A stretch of 64,000 bases of DNA from Actinomyces oris (GCF_001553935.1 NZ_CP014232.1:496001-560000); one strand, 5' to 3'. Shown: positions 7,972 to 17,682, counted from the stretch's first letter. The notes: generated by a model not told the origin, from the letters alone. Numbers and translations: made by a program.

Positions 7972-9696
7972 GTGTCATTAGTATTCTCCCGTTCACTTGG
8001 AGTCTCTGCTCGGGGGACGTCTCGTCGGTCTTTCGTGGCTCTCTCGGCCCTGACGGGGCTGGCGTTGCCGGTGCTGGCGGGCTGTGACCTGCCGGGAGTC
8101 TCCAAGGGCAAGGGAGGCTCGACATCATCATCGGGCGCCACCGCCGGGGGATCCGCCTCGCCCGGCGGGTCAGCCACGGCCTCGGCCAGCGCTCCGGCTA
8201 AGGCTGGTAGCACCGAGTGGCAGAAGCTCGACGGTCACGTCATGGGCCACAAGGTGAGCGTGGAGGTCTCCCCCGTCGTCCGCCAGGACGACAAGACCTC
8301 GTACATCGCCGTGAAGCTCACCCGCGCGTCCGACGACGCCTCCATCGACACGATCAACACCAGCCCCTACAGCGACGACAACAAGCTGAACATCTCCAAC
8401 TACCTAGGTGTGCCGTCAATCTACCGTCCTGGTACCGGAGTCTCCCTGGTCAAGCTGCTCGACACCGCCTCGGGGCGCGTGTGGAGCGCCATCGACGGCA
8501 GCGGCCTGTTCCTCGAGCTCGCCCCTGGAGAGGACATGACCTCCTACCTGTCCTTCGGCAAGGTCGACACCGACACCGTTACCGTCATGGTCCCCATGGC
8601 CGGCTTCACCACCGTCTCCGTTCTGGACGCCGGCGACGCTAAGAAAGCCAAGATCGACCTGTCTATCGCCCAGGCCGCGCTCAAGCAGTCCTCTCACGAC
8701 GTCCCCGAGCTCGCCGCCCCCGTCGCCATCGAGCGTTACACCCGGGCCCTGGACGACTCCACCAGCACCCACGCCGGTGGCAAGGACATCACCGTCACCC
8801 TCGCATCAGATGTCACCTTCGCCTCCGACTCCGCCGACCTGGCCTCAGGAGCCGAGGCCCAGCTCAACACCGTCGCCTCCCAGCTCAAACAGCATCCCGA
8901 CGGCGGGACGCTGACCATCGTCGGGCACACCGACGACGTCCAGGACGACGCCTACAACCAGACCCTGTCCGAGAAACGAGCCAACGCCGTCAAGACCCGC
9001 CTCGAACAGCTCACCAGCCTGGACAAGTGGCAGACATCCGTGTCCGGCAAGGGCGAGTCCGAGCCAAAGATCAAGGACACCAGCGACGAGGCCCGCGCCG
9101 CCAACCGACGCGTCGAGATCACCCTGACCCCCACCGGCGGCACCACCACCAAGAACACCCCCACCCCTAACAGCAGCGGTGGCAAGCTGCCCGACCCCCA
9201 GGGCTCCGTCGCCAAGGGCCCTGAAGGTGTCACCCTCACCGCCACGGGCGGCTCCAACACCAGTGGGGAGGTCACCATCACCCTGGACCACGTCACCCGC
9301 TCCGGAAGCTTCCTTCTGGGCACCGTCACCTGCACCGTCAAGGACGGCTCCAACGACGTACCACTGCACCCTCTGCTCGAGGATCCCGAGACCCCCTTGA
9401 GCAACCAGCGCTCCGAATCTGGCGCCCTGTCAACCCTCCTCGCCAGCGACGGCCTGACCCTCCTCAGCAACGGCGAGCGCATCTTCCCCGCCGACTACCT
9501 CGACGCCGACGTCGACCACCACCTGCCCCTGACCGAGCTACGCCTCTTGGACCACCTCAAGGCCGGCACCACCACCGTCTGCGTTGTCTGGCCCGACCCC
9601 GGCGGCGACACCATCACCCTTGACCATGCCAAAGGCAAGTACTCCATCCCAGGCAACTCCTACCGCCTCACTGATATCCCCGTCAAGAACAGCTGA
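7972..9696 (+). CDS. Tat-type lipoprotein with OmpA domain, paralogue 1
   Basis: 574 aa from GTG 7972, chosen because AAGGAG (7961-7966) lies 5 nt upstream and because it yields a twin-arginine signal (S-R-R-S-F) with lipobox L-A-G-C. The frame is open further upstream, but that part is translated repeat DNA. Domains: a beta-rich N-terminal domain (~75-235), an OmpA domain (~255-385) with 'GHTDDVQDD' and 'NQTLSEKRANAV', a Pro/Thr/Ser linker, and a C-terminal beta-rich domain (~415-574) ending 'YRLTDIPVKNS'. It should be lipid-anchored and hold peptidoglycan. It is the first of three tandem copies and the most divergent at its N-terminus. Confidence 0.88.
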   Translation: MSLVFSRSLGVSARGTSRRSFVALSALTGLALPVLAGCDLPGVSKGKGGSTSSSGATAGGSASPGGSATASASAPAKAGSTEWQKLDGHVMGHKVSVEVSPVVRQDDKTSYIAVKLTRASDDASIDTINTSPYSDDNKLNISNYLGVPSIYRPGTGVSLVKLLDTASGRVWSAIDGSGLFLELAPGEDMTSYLSFGKVDTDTVTVMVPMAGFTTVSVLDAGDAKKAKIDLSIAQAALKQSSHDVPELAAPVAIERYTRALDDSTSTHAGGKDITVTLASDVTFASDSADLASGAEAQLNTVASQLKQHPDGGTLTIVGHTDDVQDDAYNQTLSEKRANAVKTRLEQLTSLDKWQTSVSGKGESEPKIKDTSDEARAANRRVEITLTPTGGTTTKNTPTPNSSGGKLPDPQGSVAKGPEGVTLTATGGSNTSGEVTITLDHVTRSGSFLLGTVTCTVKDGSNDVPLHPLLEDPETPLSNQRSESGALSTLLASDGLTLLSNGERIFPADYLDADVDHHLPLTELRLLDHLKAGTTTVCVVWPDPGGDTITLDHAKGKYSIPGNSYRLTDIPVKNS

Positions 9697-9710
9697 AAGG
9701 ACCCAGCCTG

Positions 9711-11417
9711 ATGCGACGTCGTGTGTTTCTGTCCGGTGCGATCCTGACCGGTGTGGGCTTACCGCTGCTGGCCGGGTGCAGGTTGCCTTGGCAGTCGGGG
9801 CGTCAGGCCGGCTCCACCTCAGCCTCAGCCTCGGCGGGCAAGGCGTCAGGGACAGCCGTGCCTGCCGCGTCGAGTGCGCCGCAGGGCTGGCAGGAGCTCG
9901 ACGCTCACGTCATGGGTCACCACCTGGGGTTTCAGGTCTCACCGCTGGTGCGCCGCGACGAGAAGACCACCGTGCTGGCCCTGAAGCTGACGCGGGCCAA
10001 GGACGACGCCTCAGTCAAAGACGTCGTTGTGGACTCCCTTGATAAAGACAGCAATGTCTTCAATGCGGCCTACTCTTTGGCACGCCCCGGCAGCAACCCG
10101 GCTTTTGAGCCGGCTGCGGGTGGGGTGCGTCTGCTGGACCTGGCCGCCAACCGGGTGTGGTTGGCCACCACCGGTGTGGAGAACAAGGTCAAAGGCAACA
10201 ACAACAAGCTGTCGCTCAAGCCGGGTGAGTCCACCAGCTGCTTCGTGCTCTTCGGTCCGGTGGACGCCAAGCAGGTCACCGTCTTCGTCCCCCAAGCAGG
10301 ATTCGTCACCGTCAACGTCCTCGACAGCAGCGCCGCAGCAGCTTCCGGCATCGACTTCAAAGCCATCGACAAGGCCTTCGACAGCGCCACCATGCCCCAT
10401 ACTCGGGACAAGGCCGACCCCAAACAGGTGCTGGAGGCCCCGGTGCCCATTGAGCGCTACACCAAGGCCCTGGACGACTCCACCAGCACCCACACCGGAA
10501 GCAAGGACATCACCGTCACCCTCGCATCAGATGTCACCTTCGCCTCGGACTCCGCCGAACTCACCTCCGCCGCTGACGCCCAGCTCAAGACCGTTGCCGG
10601 CCAGCTCGGTCAGTATCCCGACGGTGGGACACTCACCATCGTGGGGCACACCGACGACGTCCAGGACGACGCCTACAACCAGACCCTGTCCGAGAAACGA
10701 GCCAACGCCGTCAAAACCCGCCTCGAACAGCTCACGAGCCTGGACAAGTGGCAAACCAGTGTCTCCGGCAAGGGCGAGTCCGAACCCCGCATCAACGACA
10801 CGACCGACGAGGCCCGCGCCGCCAACCGACGCGTCGAGATCACCCTGACCCCCACCGGCGGCACCACCCCCAAGAACACCACCCCCGCCCCCAGCAGTGG
10901 TGGTGGCAAGCTGCCCGACCCGAAGGGACCGGTCGCCAAGGGCCCTGAAGGCGTCACCGTCAAGCATGACAGTGGCGACGGCCAGCTCACCGTCACCGTC
11001 GACCACGTCACCCGCCAAGGTGGCTACCTCCTCGGACAGCTCCACACCACCATCAGCGCAAAGACGGACTCCGCCCCAGGTCTCTACAACTTCCTCGAGG
11101 ACGATGAGTCCCCCCTCACCAGCTCTCGAGGCGAGACCGCCGGCAACGACGCTATCCGGACCGCCTCCAACGGGTTGACCCTCCTGGCCGGAGGCGAGCG
11201 CATCTACCCCGCCGACTACCTCGACGCAGAGTTCAAGGCCCACGTCCCCCTCACCGAGCTCGGAATCGGCCCCTACATCAAGACCGGCACCACCACCGTC
11301 TGCGTCATCTGGCCCGACCCCGGCGGCGACACCGTCACCCTCGACCACGCAGCATCCAGGAAAGACGCCGTCGACTTCGCCTACCGCCTCACTGACATCC
11401 CCGTCAAGAACAGCTGA
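9711..11417 (+). CDS. Tat-type lipoprotein with OmpA domain, paralogue 2
   Basis: 568 aa. The spacer before the start is 14 bp (AAGGACCCAGCCTG) and its AAGG continues from the previous stop to give GAAAGGA as ribosome-binding site. N-terminus MRRRVFLSGAILTGV carries a twin-arginine-like start and lipobox L-A-G-C at ~22. The domain order is as in paralogue 1: N-terminal beta domain with 'HVMGHHLGFQVSPLVRRD', OmpA domain with 'GHTDDVQDD' and 'LSEKRANAV', Pro-rich linker, and C-terminal domain with 'ERIYPADYLDAE' and 'WPDPGGDTVTLDH'. The OmpA domain is almost identical to those of its neighbours, while the flanking domains vary, which points to recent duplication or gene conversion. Confidence 0.9.
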   Translation: MRRRVFLSGAILTGVGLPLLAGCRLPWQSGRQAGSTSASASAGKASGTAVPAASSAPQGWQELDAHVMGHHLGFQVSPLVRRDEKTTVLALKLTRAKDDASVKDVVVDSLDKDSNVFNAAYSLARPGSNPAFEPAAGGVRLLDLAANRVWLATTGVENKVKGNNNKLSLKPGESTSCFVLFGPVDAKQVTVFVPQAGFVTVNVLDSSAAAASGIDFKAIDKAFDSATMPHTRDKADPKQVLEAPVPIERYTKALDDSTSTHTGSKDITVTLASDVTFASDSAELTSAADAQLKTVAGQLGQYPDGGTLTIVGHTDDVQDDAYNQTLSEKRANAVKTRLEQLTSLDKWQTSVSGKGESEPRINDTTDEARAANRRVEITLTPTGGTTPKNTTPAPSSGGGKLPDPKGPVAKGPEGVTVKHDSGDGQLTVTVDHVTRQGGYLLGQLHTTISAKTDSAPGLYNFLEDDESPLTSSRGETAGNDAIRTASNGLTLLAGGERIYPADYLDAEFKAHVPLTELGIGPYIKTGTTTVCVIWPDPGGDTVTLDHAASRKDAVDFAYRLTDIPVKNS

Positions 11418-11431
11418 AAGGACCCAGCCTG

Positions 11432-13111
11432 ATGCGTCGTCGCGTGTTTCTGTCCGGTGCGATCCTGACCGGTGTGGGCTTACCGCTGCTGGCCGGCTGC
11501 AAGCTTCCCTGGCAGTCGAAACGTCAGGCCAGCTCGACCTCGGCCTCGGCGGGCGGGACAGCGGGGGCGCCTGCGGCGCCGCAGGGCTGGCAGCAACTCG
11601 ACGCCCACGTTATGGGTCATCACCTGGGGTTTCAGGTCTCGCCGCTGGTGCGCCGCGATGCGAAGACCACCGTGCTGGCCCTGAAGCTGACTCGTGCCAA
11701 GGACGACCCCGCAGTCAAGGACATCGCTGAGTCCTCCACTGACGGGGACAGCAATGTCTTTGAAGGGTCCCGGCCTTTGTCTCGCCTCGGCGGCTACAAG
11801 GCCTTTGAGCCGGCTGCGGGTGGGGTGCGTCTGCTGGATCTGTCCACTAACAGGGTGTGGGTAGCCACCACCGGTGTGGAGAACAAGGTCAAAGGCAACA
11901 ACAACAAGCTGGCACTTAAGCCGGGTGCGTCCACCAGCTGCTTCGTGCTCTTCGGGGCGGTGGATGCCAAGGAGGTCACCGTCTTCGTCCCCCAAGCAGG
12001 ATTCGTCACCGTCGACGTCCTCGACAGCGGTGCCGCAGCTGCCTCCGGCATCGACTTCAAGGCCATGGACAAGGCCTTCGACAGCGTCGCCACCATCGGC
12101 TATTCCCGGGACGACTCCAAGCCCGACCAGGCACTGGCCGCCCCGGTAGCCATTGAGCGCTACACCAAGGCCCTGGACGACTCCGCCAGCACCCACACCG
12201 GCAGCAAGGACATCACCGTCACCCTCGCCAGCGACGTCACCTTCGCCTCAGACTCAGCCGACCTGGCCTCAGGTGCCGAGGCCCAGCTCAACACCGTCGC
12301 CGGCCAGCTGGCCCAGTACCCCGACGGCGGGACGCTCACGATTGTGGGGCACACCGACGACGTCCAGGACGACGCCTACAACCAGACCCTGTCCGAGAAA
12401 CGAGCCAACGCTGTCAAGACCAGACTCGAACAGCTCACCAAGCTCGACAAGTGGCAGACATCCGTGTCCGGCAAGGGCGAGTCCGAGCCCAAGGTCAACG
12501 ACACCAGCGACGAGGCCCGTGCCGTCAACCGACGCGTCGAGATCACCCTGACCCCCACCGGCGGCACCACCACCAAGAACACCACCCCCGCCCCCAACAG
12601 CGGCAAGCTGCCCGAGACCAAGGGACCGGTCGCCAAGGGCTCAGACGGCGTCACCGTCAAAAGTGACAGTGGCGCCCAGCTCACCATCACCATCGACCAC
12701 GTCACCCGCCAAGGCGGATACCTCCTCGGCCAGCTCCACACCACCCTCAGCAGCAAGAACAGCACCAACCCCACTTTCTACGCCTGGTTTGATGACAAAG
12801 AAACCTTCTTCACCAACTCCCGGGGCGAGGACGGCAGCGAGGAAGCCACAACATACGCCGCCGACGGGTTGACCCTCCTGGCCGGAGGCGAGCGCATCTA
12901 CCCCGCCGACTACCGCGACGCCGGCTTGGAGACCCACGTCCCCCTCAGCGAGCTCGAGCTCACTCCCCCTATCAAGGCCGGCACCACCACCGTCTGCGTC
13001 GTCTGGCCCGACCCCGGCGGCGACACCGTCACCCTCGACCACCTCCCCGCCCCGCATCTCGGCTCCAGCTACGCCTACCGCCTCACCGACATCCCCGTCA
13101 AGAACAGCTGA
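11432..13111 (+). CDS. Tat-type lipoprotein with OmpA domain, paralogue 3
   Basis: 559 aa. The start, signal peptide and 14-bp upstream spacer are nearly identical to paralogue 2. Differences concentrate in the linker after the lipobox, around residues 95-125 and in the middle of the C-terminal domain ('NSTNPTFYAWFDDKE'). The OmpA domain keeps the Asp of G-H-T-D-D and the Arg of S-E-K-R. It ends with the same 'YRLTDIPVKNS' as the other two. A strong terminator follows within 35 bp, so the three paralogues form one transcription unit. Confidence 0.9.
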   Translation: MRRRVFLSGAILTGVGLPLLAGCKLPWQSKRQASSTSASAGGTAGAPAAPQGWQQLDAHVMGHHLGFQVSPLVRRDAKTTVLALKLTRAKDDPAVKDIAESSTDGDSNVFEGSRPLSRLGGYKAFEPAAGGVRLLDLSTNRVWVATTGVENKVKGNNNKLALKPGASTSCFVLFGAVDAKEVTVFVPQAGFVTVDVLDSGAAAASGIDFKAMDKAFDSVATIGYSRDDSKPDQALAAPVAIERYTKALDDSASTHTGSKDITVTLASDVTFASDSADLASGAEAQLNTVAGQLAQYPDGGTLTIVGHTDDVQDDAYNQTLSEKRANAVKTRLEQLTKLDKWQTSVSGKGESEPKVNDTSDEARAVNRRVEITLTPTGGTTTKNTTPAPNSGKLPETKGPVAKGSDGVTVKSDSGAQLTITIDHVTRQGGYLLGQLHTTLSSKNSTNPTFYAWFDDKETFFTNSRGEDGSEEATTYAADGLTLLAGGERIYPADYRDAGLETHVPLSELELTPPIKAGTTTVCVVWPDPGGDTVTLDHLPAPHLGSSYAYRLTDIPVKNS

Positions 13112-13141
13112 GGCCCATCCGGGCCTCCTTCACGGCGGAGA

Positions 13142-13195
13142 GGTCGTCCCCATCCTTGCGAGAGGGAGAGGCAAGGACGGGGACGACCGGCTTTT
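13142..13195 (+). terminator. terminator of the OmpA paralogue operon
   Basis: An 18-bp stem, GGTCGTCCCCATCCTTGC (13142-13159) with GCAAGGACGGGGACGACC (13171-13188), has one mismatch and an 11-nt loop, and is followed by GGCTTTTCC. Confidence 0.8.
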
Positions 13196-13346
13196 CCACT
13201 CCCCTCCCCCATTCGGTGCGCCACCGACGCCTTCACCGTAGTCAGCGCGGCACCCCGCGGACCATGGGCAGATGCCCCCGTGGAGGGCTCGTGCAGTCCC
13301 CAGGCAGGCCCCGGGGACGGTACGACCCAACGCACAGGCAAAGAAC

Positions 13347-13385
13347 GGCGTCGGCCGCCTCCCGCATGAGGAGGCGGCCGACGCC
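13347..13385 (-). terminator. terminator after rplA
   Basis: A perfect 16-bp stem (13347-13362 with 13370-13385, 7-nt loop) lies 18 bp beyond the rplA stop. Read on the minus strand it is followed by GTTCTTTG. Confidence 0.75.
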
Positions 13386-13403
13386 GTCGCGAAGAAAGCG
13401 GCC

Positions 13404-14093
13404 TCAGGCCTTGGTGACATCCATCGGGATGCCGGGGCCCATGGTGGTGGTCATGGTGGCCTTGAGGATGTAGCGGCCCTTCGAGGTCGAAGGCTTGAGG
13501 CGCAGGACCTCCTCCAGGGCGGCCTGGAAGTTCTCCGTCAGCTGCTCCTCGGTGAAGGATGCCTTGCCGATGATGAAGTGGAGGTTGGAGGCGCGGTCCA
13601 CGCGGAACTCGATACGGCCGCCCTTGATGTCGGAGACGGCCTTGGCCACGTCCATCGTCACGGTGCCGGTGCGGGGGTTGGGCATGAGGCCACGGGGACC
13701 CAGGACGCGGCCCAGGCGGCCGACCTTGCCCATGAGGTCCGGGGTGGCCACGGCGGCGTCGAAGTCCGTGTAGCCCTTGGCGACCTTCTCGATGAGCTCG
13801 TCGCCACCGACCTCGTCCGCGCCGGCGGCGAGGGCCTGCTCGGCGCGCTCACCCTGGGCGAAGACGACGACGCGGGCGGTCTTACCGGTACCGTGCGGCA
13901 GGGACACGGTGCCGCGGACCATCTGGTCCGCCTTGCGGGGGTCGACCCCCAGGCGGAAGACGACGTCCACGGTGGCGTCGAACTTGGTGATCGAGGTGGA
14001 CTTGGCCAGGTGAACGGCCTCGGCCGGGGTGTAGAGGACTCCGGACTGGATCTTCTCTGCCGCGGCGCGGTAGGCCTTGGAGCGCTTGGTCAT
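13404..14093 (-). CDS. rplA: 50S ribosomal protein L1
   Basis: 229 aa, full length for bacterial L1. It opens [15 protein letters not shown] and contains the conserved '[14 protein letters not shown]' segment (about residues 128-141) that lines the rRNA-binding cleft, and ends near '[15 protein letters not shown]'. L1 forms the mobile stalk at the ribosomal E site and in many bacteria represses its own operon by binding the mRNA. It follows rplK on the same strand with a ~98-bp gap, the standard L11-L1 order. Translation start ATG 14093 has GGAG a few bases upstream. Confidence 0.97.
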   Translation of the reverse strand: MTKRSKAYRAAAEKIQSGVLYTPAEAVHLAKSTSITKFDATVDVVFRLGVDPRKADQMVRGTVSLPHGTGKTARVVVFAQGERAEQALAAGADEVGGDELIEKVAKGYTDFDAAVATPDLMGKVGRLGRVLGPRGLMPNPRTGTVTMDVAKAVSDIKGGRIEFRVDRASNLHFIIGKASFTEEQLTENFQAALEEVLRLKPSTSKGRYILKATMTTTMGPGIPMDVTKA

Positions 14094-14191
14094 CTGCTTC
14101 TCCTTGCAGTCGTGGTGTTCGGGCCGCGCGAGGCCCTTCCACGGTTTTCTATGGGGGTTGAGTTGAGAGAGCCGGCGGGCCGGCGAGTGCC

Positions 14192-14623
14192 TCAGGCCTC
14201 GACGGTGATGCCCATGGAGCGGGCGGTGCCGGCGATGATCTTGGCGGCGGCCTCGATGTCGTTGGCGTTGAGGTCGGGCATCTTGGACTCGGCGATCTCA
14301 CGCACCTGAGCCTGGGTCAGGGAGGCCACCTTCACGGTGTGGGGGGTGGCGGAACCCTTGGGGACGCCCGCGGCCTTCTTGATGAGCTCGGCGGCCGGCG
14401 GGGTCTTGGTGATGAAGGTGAAGGAGCGGTCCTCGTAGACGGTGATCTCCACGGGGATGACGTTGCCGCGCTGCGACTCGGTCGCCGCGTTGTACGCCTT
14501 GCAGAACTCCATGATGTTGACGCCGTGGGCACCCAGGGCGGGGCCGATCGGCGGAGCGGGGTTGGCCTGGCCGGCCTGGATCTGGAGCTTGATCAGCCCG
14601 GCGACCTTCTTCTTGGGGGCCAT
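14192..14623 (-). CDS. rplK: 50S ribosomal protein L11
   Basis: 143 aa, usual length. The N-terminal domain carries '[17 protein letters not shown]' and '[19 protein letters not shown]', hallmarks of L11, and the C-terminal rRNA-binding domain carries '[13 protein letters not shown]'. L11 forms part of the GTPase-associated centre and contacts elongation factors and the thiopeptide-binding site. It is separated from nusG by a strong hairpin, so rplK-rplA probably has its own promoter in 14640-14800. Confidence 0.97.
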   Translation of the reverse strand: MAPKKKVAGLIKLQIQAGQANPAPPIGPALGAHGVNIMEFCKAYNAATESQRGNVIPVEITVYEDRSFTFITKTPPAAELIKKAAGVPKGSATPHTVKVASLTQAQVREIAESKMPDLNANDIEAAAKIIAGTARSMGITVEA

Positions 14624-14810
14624 AGGAATGGGTCCTTCTTACTTGTCCGGATGTGCTGCACGCCTGCCGTGCAGCCGTGGGTGCATGCGCACACACAAGC
14701 GCTCATCGTAGCCCTCTGCCGGGCCGAGCAGGGCGCCCGGTGCGCGGTATCACAGGAGATCTGCCTGTGATTCACGGCTCCCGTGCCGTGGCCGCTGGGC
14801 GACCCAGGCG

Positions 14811-14852
14811 GTTGTGGCCCGACGACGCTGTTTCGCGTCGTCGGGCCACAAC
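14811..14852 (-). terminator. hairpin between nusG and rplK
   Basis: A perfect 18-bp stem, GTTGTGGCCCGACGACGC (14811-14828) with GCGTCGTCGGGCCACAAC (14835-14852), has a 6-nt loop and starts 30 bp after the nusG stop on the minus strand. There is no long T run, so it may be a partial terminator or processing site. Confidence 0.7.
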
Positions 14853-14881
14853 GGCTGACGGGGCCTGACCTCAGGCCCGCC

Positions 14882-15718
14882 TCAGATCTTGGCGACCTGG
14901 GTGAAGGAGAGCTCGGCCGGGGTGTCGCGGCCGAACAGGGAGATGAGCACCTGGAGCTTCTGGGTCTCGGGGTGAATCTCGGCGATCGTCGCCGGCAGGG
15001 ACTCGAAGGGGCCGTCGGTGACGATGACGGACTCGCCGACCTCGAAGGCGACCTCGAAGACCTGTCCACCGGTGGCGATCTGGGTGCCGGAGCCGGACTC
15101 GGGGGCCGTGGCCTCCGCGGCGGCGGCCTCCTTGGCGGCGAGCTCCTCGGGCGTGGGGCCGAGCTGGGCGACGGCCTCCTCGAAGGTCAGCGGCACCGGG
15201 TTGTAGCGGTCACCCACGAAGCCGGTGACGGCCGGGGTGTCCTTGATGGTGCGCCACACCTTGTCCGAGGTCTCCGGGTCATCCAGGTCCATGCGCACGA
15301 ACACGTAGCCGGGGATGCGCACCCGGGAGACTTCCTTCTTCTTGTTGCCGTTCTTGATCTCGATGACCGTCTCCATGGGGACGGTGGCGTCGAAGATGTA
15401 GTCCTCGACCTCGAAGTTCTCGGCGCGGGCCATGATGTCGGCGGCCACGCGGCGCTCGTAGCCGGAGTAGGTGTGCAGCACATACCACTGCCCCGGCAGG
15501 GCCGACATCTGGCGGCGGAACTCCGCCAGCGGGTCGACGACGGGCGCCTCCTCGGCCGGCGCGGCAGGCTCGGCGGCGGCGTTGGCCTGCGCCTGGGCCA
15601 CCTCGTCGGTCGCATCGGCCTGGGCGGCCTCGACCGGCTCGACGGCGTCGTCGGTCGCGAGCGAGGTCAGGGCCTCGACGTCGTCGGGGTTGGTCTGCGA
15701 GGAGACATCCTCAGACAT
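14882..15718 (-). CDS. nusG: transcription termination/antitermination factor NusG
   Basis: 278 aa, longer than the ~180 aa of E. coli NusG. Residues ~1-85 are an Ala/Glu/Asp-rich acidic extension, typical of actinobacterial NusG. The NGN domain follows ('[16 protein letters not shown]...', '[11 protein letters not shown]') and the KOW domain is at the C-terminus ('[18 protein letters not shown]'). An Ala/Glu-rich insert of ~35 residues separates the two domains. NusG binds RNA polymerase and links it to Rho or the ribosome. It follows secE on the same strand, the usual order. Confidence 0.96.
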   Translation of the reverse strand: MSEDVSSQTNPDDVEALTSLATDDAVEPVEAAQADATDEVAQAQANAAAEPAAPAEEAPVVDPLAEFRRQMSALPGQWYVLHTYSGYERRVAADIMARAENFEVEDYIFDATVPMETVIEIKNGNKKKEVSRVRIPGYVFVRMDLDDPETSDKVWRTIKDTPAVTGFVGDRYNPVPLTFEEAVAQLGPTPEELAAKEAAAAEATAPESGSGTQIATGGQVFEVAFEVGESVIVTDGPFESLPATIAEIHPETQKLQVLISLFGRDTPAELSFTQVAKI

Positions 15719-15853
15719 GGTGTACCTGCTTTCCAGTGGCGTGAGACGAGCGGATGCGACGGGCCGCGCGAGCAGCAGCGGCGTCGGGAGTAGACGTGGT
15801 CAGGGGCGCAACCGCGCATCCCCAATGAGGGTACGGCCGCAGAAGCCGAGAGG

Positions 15854-16090
15854 TCAGGCGAAGAGCCACATGACGGCCCGGTTGAAGGCGAAGTCCAGTA
15901 CCCCGGTGAAGGCCATGATGGCGATGATGAAGACGACCACTACCGTGAAGTAGGTCCACAGCTCGTTCATGGTGGGCCAGACGACTTTGCGCAGCTCGTC
16001 AATGACCTGGCGGATGAACAGGGCGATGCGCCCGAAGAAGCCGCGCTTGGTGGCCGACTTGCCTGTCGCAGCGCGTGCGCTCTCGCTCAT
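15854..16090 (-). CDS. secE: preprotein translocase subunit SecE
   Basis: 78 aa. A basic, polar N-terminal region is followed by the conserved amphipathic segment 'QVIDELRKVVWPTMNEL' (about residues 28-44) and one membrane helix ('YFTVVVVFIIAIMAFTGVL'). SecE clamps SecY in the Sec translocon. It lies between tRNA-Trp and nusG, the standard bacterial arrangement. Confidence 0.96.
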   Translation of the reverse strand: MSESARAATGKSATKRGFFGRIALFIRQVIDELRKVVWPTMNELWTYFTVVVVFIIAIMAFTGVLDFAFNRAVMWLFA

Positions 16091-16186
16091 GAATCTGGGT
16101 CCTCAGGGTCGACGGTCAGGTCAGTTCCCGCACAGCGGGGAGAAGACGAAACCGACGGGATCTCCCGACAGATCCGCCGTTCTCAG

Positions 16187-16259
16187 CAGGGCAGGCGGGA
16201 CTCGAACCCACAACCGCCGGTTTTGGAGACCGGTGCGCTACCAATTGCGCCACTGCCCT
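16187..16259 (-). tRNA. tRNA-Trp (anticodon CCA)
   Basis: On the minus strand the sequence folds as a complete cloverleaf: acceptor arms AGGGCAG/CTGCCCT, D-loop with AATTGGTAGC, anticodon stem CCGGT/ACCGG enclosing CTCCAAA, and TTCGAGTC in the T arm. The discriminator base is G. The 3' CCA is not encoded. Its position just upstream of secE is typical. Confidence 0.95.
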
Positions 16260-16467
16260 TCAGCGGTGCTCTAGTCTGCCACACGAGGAAGCCTTTGCGG
16301 TAACCGCAGGCCGTGGGGTGCGCCACGCCGGGGCCGGCCGGGGTGCAGCACCATGTCACGCCCCCGGAGGGACCCTGGAGGTGTCCCGGAGGCTCCCCGG
16401 CGTCGTCGCTGGCGGATCCGACGTGTTTCAGACGCACGGATGTCGCTGGTCGTGGGACCATGGTCGG

Positions 16468-17682
16468 GTGACACCTGCACCCACGCACCGCGTTTCCGCC
16501 CGACTGTCCGCCATCGCCCCCTCCGCCACCCTGGCCGTCGACGCCAAGGCCAAGGCCCTCAAGGCCGCCGGCCGCCCCGTCATCGGCTTCGGCGCCGGAG
16601 AGCCCGACTTCCCCACCCCCGACTACATCGTTGAAGCCGCCGTCGCCGCCGCGAAGGACCCGGCCAACCACAAGTACTCCCCCGCCAAGGGCCTGCCGGT
16701 CCTGCGCGAGGCCATCGCCGCCAAGACGCTGCGCGACTCCGGCTACGAGGTCTCCCCCGACGACATCCTGGTCACCAACGGCGGCAAGCAGGCCGTCTTC
16801 CAGGCCTTCGCCGCACTCGTCGACCCCGGCGACGAGGTCCTCCTGCCCGCGCCCTACTGGACCACCTACCCCGAGGCCGTCGCCCTGGCCGGGGGCACCA
16901 CGGTCGAGGTCTTCGCCGGGGCCGACCAGGACTACAAGGTCAGCGTTGACCAGCTCGAAGCCGCCCGCACCGAGCGCACCAAGGTGCTGCTGCTGTGCTC
17001 GCCGTCGAACCCGACCGGCTCGGTCTACACGCCCGAGGAGCTCACCGCCATCGGCCAGTGGGCCCTGGAGCACGGGATCTGGGTCATCACCGACGAGATC
17101 TACGAACACCTCCTCTACGACGGCGCCCAGACCGCGCACGTCGTCAAGCTGGTTCCCGAGCTGGCCGACCAGACGATCGTCCTCAACGGCGTGGCCAAGA
17201 CCTACGCCATGACCGGATGGCGCGTGGGCTGGATGATCGCTCCCAGCGACGTCATCAAGGCGGCCACGAACTTCCAGTCGCACCTGACCTCCAACGTCGC
17301 CAACGTCTCGCAGCGCGCGGCGCTGGCGGCCGTCAGCGGCGACCTGACCGCCGTCGAGCAGATGCGCACCGCCTTCGACCGGCGCCGGCGCACGATGGTG
17401 GAGATGCTCTCGCAGATCGAGGGGCTGACCGTGCCCGTTCCCCGCGGCGCCTTCTACGCCTACCCCAGCATCGAGGGGCTCGTGGGACGCACGCTGCGCG
17501 GCACCACGATCGACAGCTCAGCCACGCTGGCTGCGCTCATCCTCGAGCACGCCGAGGTCGCCGTCGTTCCCGGTGAGGCCTTCGGTCCCTCGGGCTTCGT
17601 GCGGCTGTCCTACGCGCTGGGCGACGACGACCTGGTCGAGGGCGTGGGCCGCGTCCAGAAGCTGCTGGCCGAGGTCGAGTAG
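16468..17682 (+). CDS. aspartate/aromatic aminotransferase, class I PLP-dependent
   Basis: 404 aa from GTG 16468, which gives the family's usual N-terminus '[19 protein letters not shown]'. The frame is open upstream but that part overlaps the region beside tRNA-Trp. Family features: '[10 protein letters not shown]' near residue 35, 'NPTGSVY' near 185, and the PLP lysine Lys244 in '[16 protein letters not shown]'; the C-terminal Arg segment 'GFVRLSYA' binds the substrate carboxylate. It converts aspartate and 2-oxoglutarate to oxaloacetate and glutamate in the cytoplasm. The subgroup (Ib-like aspartate aminotransferase) is likely, but a broader substrate range cannot be excluded. Confidence 0.92.
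   Translation: MTPAPTHRVSARLSAIAPSATLAVDAKAKALKAAGRPVIGFGAGEPDFPTPDYIVEAAVAAAKDPANHKYSPAKGLPVLREAIAAKTLRDSGYEVSPDDILVTNGGKQAVFQAFAALVDPGDEVLLPAPYWTTYPEAVALAGGTTVEVFAGADQDYKVSVDQLEAARTERTKVLLLCSPSNPTGSVYTPEELTAIGQWALEHGIWVITDEIYEHLLYDGAQTAHVVKLVPELADQTIVLNGVAKTYAMTGWRVGWMIAPSDVIKAATNFQSHLTSNVANVSQRAALAAVSGDLTAVEQMRTAFDRRRRTMVEMLSQIEGLTVPVPRGAFYAYPSIEGLVGRTLRGTTIDSSATLAALILEHAEVAVVPGEAFGPSGFVRLSYALGDDDLVEGVGRVQKLLAEVE

Noticed and set aside
13272..14309. 345-aa plus-strand reading frame opposite rplA/rplK
   Set aside because: Long Ala/Gly/Arg-rich frame is a shadow caused by high GC on the strand opposite well-supported ribosomal protein genes.
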